Shown: positions 62,620 through 64,000 of the stretch, one piece after another
How the letters are laid out: each line of letters opens with the position of its first letter
Position numbering within the stretch: position 1 is the stretch's first letter
Assembly (NCBI GenBank): GCA_003212295.1
Contig: QCQC01000001.1
Location: forward strand, 23,989 to 87,988
Reading direction: 5' to 3'
Length of the DNA: 64,000 bases
Origin: Pelagibacteraceae bacterium AG-447-E22
GTDB taxonomy: Bacteria; Pseudomonadota; Alphaproteobacteria; Pelagibacterales; Pelagibacteraceae
The notes under the pieces: generated by a model
What the model was told of the DNA's origin: nothing
Databases searched by the model: none
The model's input: the letters and a program-made list of their open reading frames with translations, nothing else
Program-made: the position numbers and the translations under genes

Positions 62620-63339
62620 ATGCGTATCGAAATTATATCTTGTCTAAACGACAACTATAGTTATTTAATTATAGATGATAGTAACAATTCTGCATGTGTA
62701 GTAGACCCAAGTGAGCCGGAACCAATTATAAATTTCCTAGAAAATAAAAATATAAAATTAAAATATATTCTTAACACTCACCATCATTATGATCACGTTG
62801 GAGGAAATAAAGATTTAAAAAAAAGATATAAATCAATCGTTGTAGGTTTTAAAGGAGACTCAAAGAGAATACCAGGGATAGACGTTTTGTTAGAAGATAA
62901 TCAAATATGGAAAGCTGAAAACTTTGAAGCTAAAATAATGCATATACCTGGTCACACTTCTGGTCATATTTGTTTTCATTTTTTTAAAGAAAAATTAATT
63001 TTTACTGGTGATACACTTTTCTCTCTCGGTTGTGGAAGAATATTTGAAGGATCCAATGAACAAATGTTCAAATCTTTAAATAAAATTAAAGTCTTACCGA
63101 AAGAAACAAAAATTTATTGTGGTCATGAATACACTCTTAATAATGCAAAATTTTGCAAAAAATATGATTTTGAAAATAAAGATTTACAAAAAAAAGTAGA
63201 CAAAATAGAAAAGCAACTAAAAAACGGAATTCCTACAATACCTTCAACTTTAAAAGAAGAATTAGAGTGTAATATATTTTTAAGAGCAAATGATGTGAAA
63301 AGCTTTTCAAAATTAAGAGATTTAAAGGATAATTTTTAG
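62620..63339 (+). CDS. gloB: Hydroxyacylglutathione hydrolase (glyoxalase II)
   Basis: 'NTHHHYDHVGGNKDL', 'GHTSGHICFHF', 'FTGDTLFSLGCGRIFEG', 'YCGHEYTLNNAKF'. Confidence 0.96.
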   Translation: MRIEIISCLNDNYSYLIIDDSNNSACVVDPSEPEPIINFLENKNIKLKYILNTHHHYDHVGGNKDLKKRYKSIVVGFKGDSKRIPGIDVLLEDNQIWKAENFEAKIMHIPGHTSGHICFHFFKEKLIFTGDTLFSLGCGRIFEGSNEQMFKSLNKIKVLPKETKIYCGHEYTLNNAKFCKKYDFENKDLQKKVDKIEKQLKNGIPTIPSTLKEELECNIFLRANDVKSFSKLRDLKDNF

Positions 63340-63348
63340 TTAATAAGC

Positions 63349-63376
63349 TTGACTAAAAGGTAGCTCTGATTATATT
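63349..63376 (+). promoter_or_regulatory. sigma70-type promoter of rplU-rpmA
   Basis: TTGACT (63349-63354) - 16 nt - TATATT (63371-63376). Confidence 0.75.
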
Positions 63377-63402
63377 GCGTTAATTAAAAATTACTTAAAG
63401 CT

Positions 63403-63801
63403 ATGTCATTCGCAGTTATACAATCAGGTGGGAAACAGTATAAAGTTCAATCTGGTGAAATATTAAAGATTGAAAGATTACCAGACTCTAAAGAAAATTC
63501 TAAAATAGAGTTTAAAGAGATCTTAGCTTACGGAGATAACAAGGTAATAGAAATAGGAACACCAATTATTCAAGGAGCAAAGGTTGAAGCGAATTTAATT
63601 AAAAATAATAAAAACAGAACTGTCCTTATCTTTAAAAAAAGAAGACGACAAAATTCAAGAAGAAAAAATGGTCATAGACAGCAATATTCAATGATTAGAA
63701 TTAATAAAATTTTTTCAAAAGATGGTAAAGTTTTGTCTGAAGCTGAGAAAATTTCAAAACCTTCTAAGAAAGAAGCTCCAAAAAAAGAAGGGATAAAATA
63801 A
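63403..63801 (+). CDS. rplU: 50S ribosomal protein L21
   Basis: 'MSFAVIQSGGKQYKVQSGEILKIERL', 'KKRRRQNSRRKNGHRQQYSMIRI'. Confidence 0.97.
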   Translation: MSFAVIQSGGKQYKVQSGEILKIERLPDSKENSKIEFKEILAYGDNKVIEIGTPIIQGAKVEANLIKNNKNRTVLIFKKRRRQNSRRKNGHRQQYSMIRINKIFSKDGKVLSEAEKISKPSKKEAPKKEGIK

Positions 63802-63815
63802 TTTAAGGTAAAGTT

Positions 63816-64000
63816 ATGGCAACAAAAAAAGCTGGTGGATCATCTAGAAACGGACGTGATAGTGCTGGACGAAGACTTGGAGTAAAGAAATACAGTGGAG
63901 AAACTGTTATACCAGGCAATATAATTGTAAGACAAAGAGGAACAAAAATCTTTCCAGGTGAAAACGTTGGGATGGGTAAAGATCATTCAATTTTTTCAGT
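63816..64000 (+). CDS. rpmA: 50S ribosomal protein L27, truncated by window end
   Basis: atggcaacaaaaaaagctggtggatcatctagaaacggacgtgatagt encodes [29 protein letters not shown]. Confidence 0.96.
   Translation, partial: MATKKAGGSSRNGRDSAGRRLGVKKYSGETVIPGNIIVRQRGTKIFPGENVGMGKDHSIFS

Overview
AT-rich, tightly packed bacterial chromosome segment. Gene content, gene order and protein style point to an alphaproteobacterium of the SAR11/Pelagibacterales type (inference; no search was run). About 68 protein genes are supported, nearly all housekeeping or core metabolism: purD, rsmD, lspA-ileS-ribF, groESL, typA, tldD/pmbA, RND pump, chvIG-ahcY-tsaE, polA, a polyamine cluster, pyrD, lysS, trkH, hisC, metXW, rplU-rpmA. 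I saw no tRNA, rRNA, CRISPR array, transposase, integrase or phage gene. The most interesting signals are: (1) a SemiSWEET gene bracketed by groEL plus terminator and a second, degraded copy of the groEL 3' end plus terminator, which looks like an insertion or duplication scar; (2) a SAM-II-like riboswitch upstream of metX, starting just downstream of a good sigma70-type promoter and overlapping a possible A/U terminator; (3) an RND adaptor that appears to lack the TolC-docking alpha-hairpin; (4) an ornithine decarboxylase / deoxyhypusine-synthase-like / agmatinase-like polyamine cluster; (5) a 5'-terminal hairpin and RpoH-like promoter upstream of hsp20, with a matching promoter upstream of groES. 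I did not find a clear, wholly new multi-gene system; the groEL-SemiSWEET cassette is the best candidate for something undescribed.
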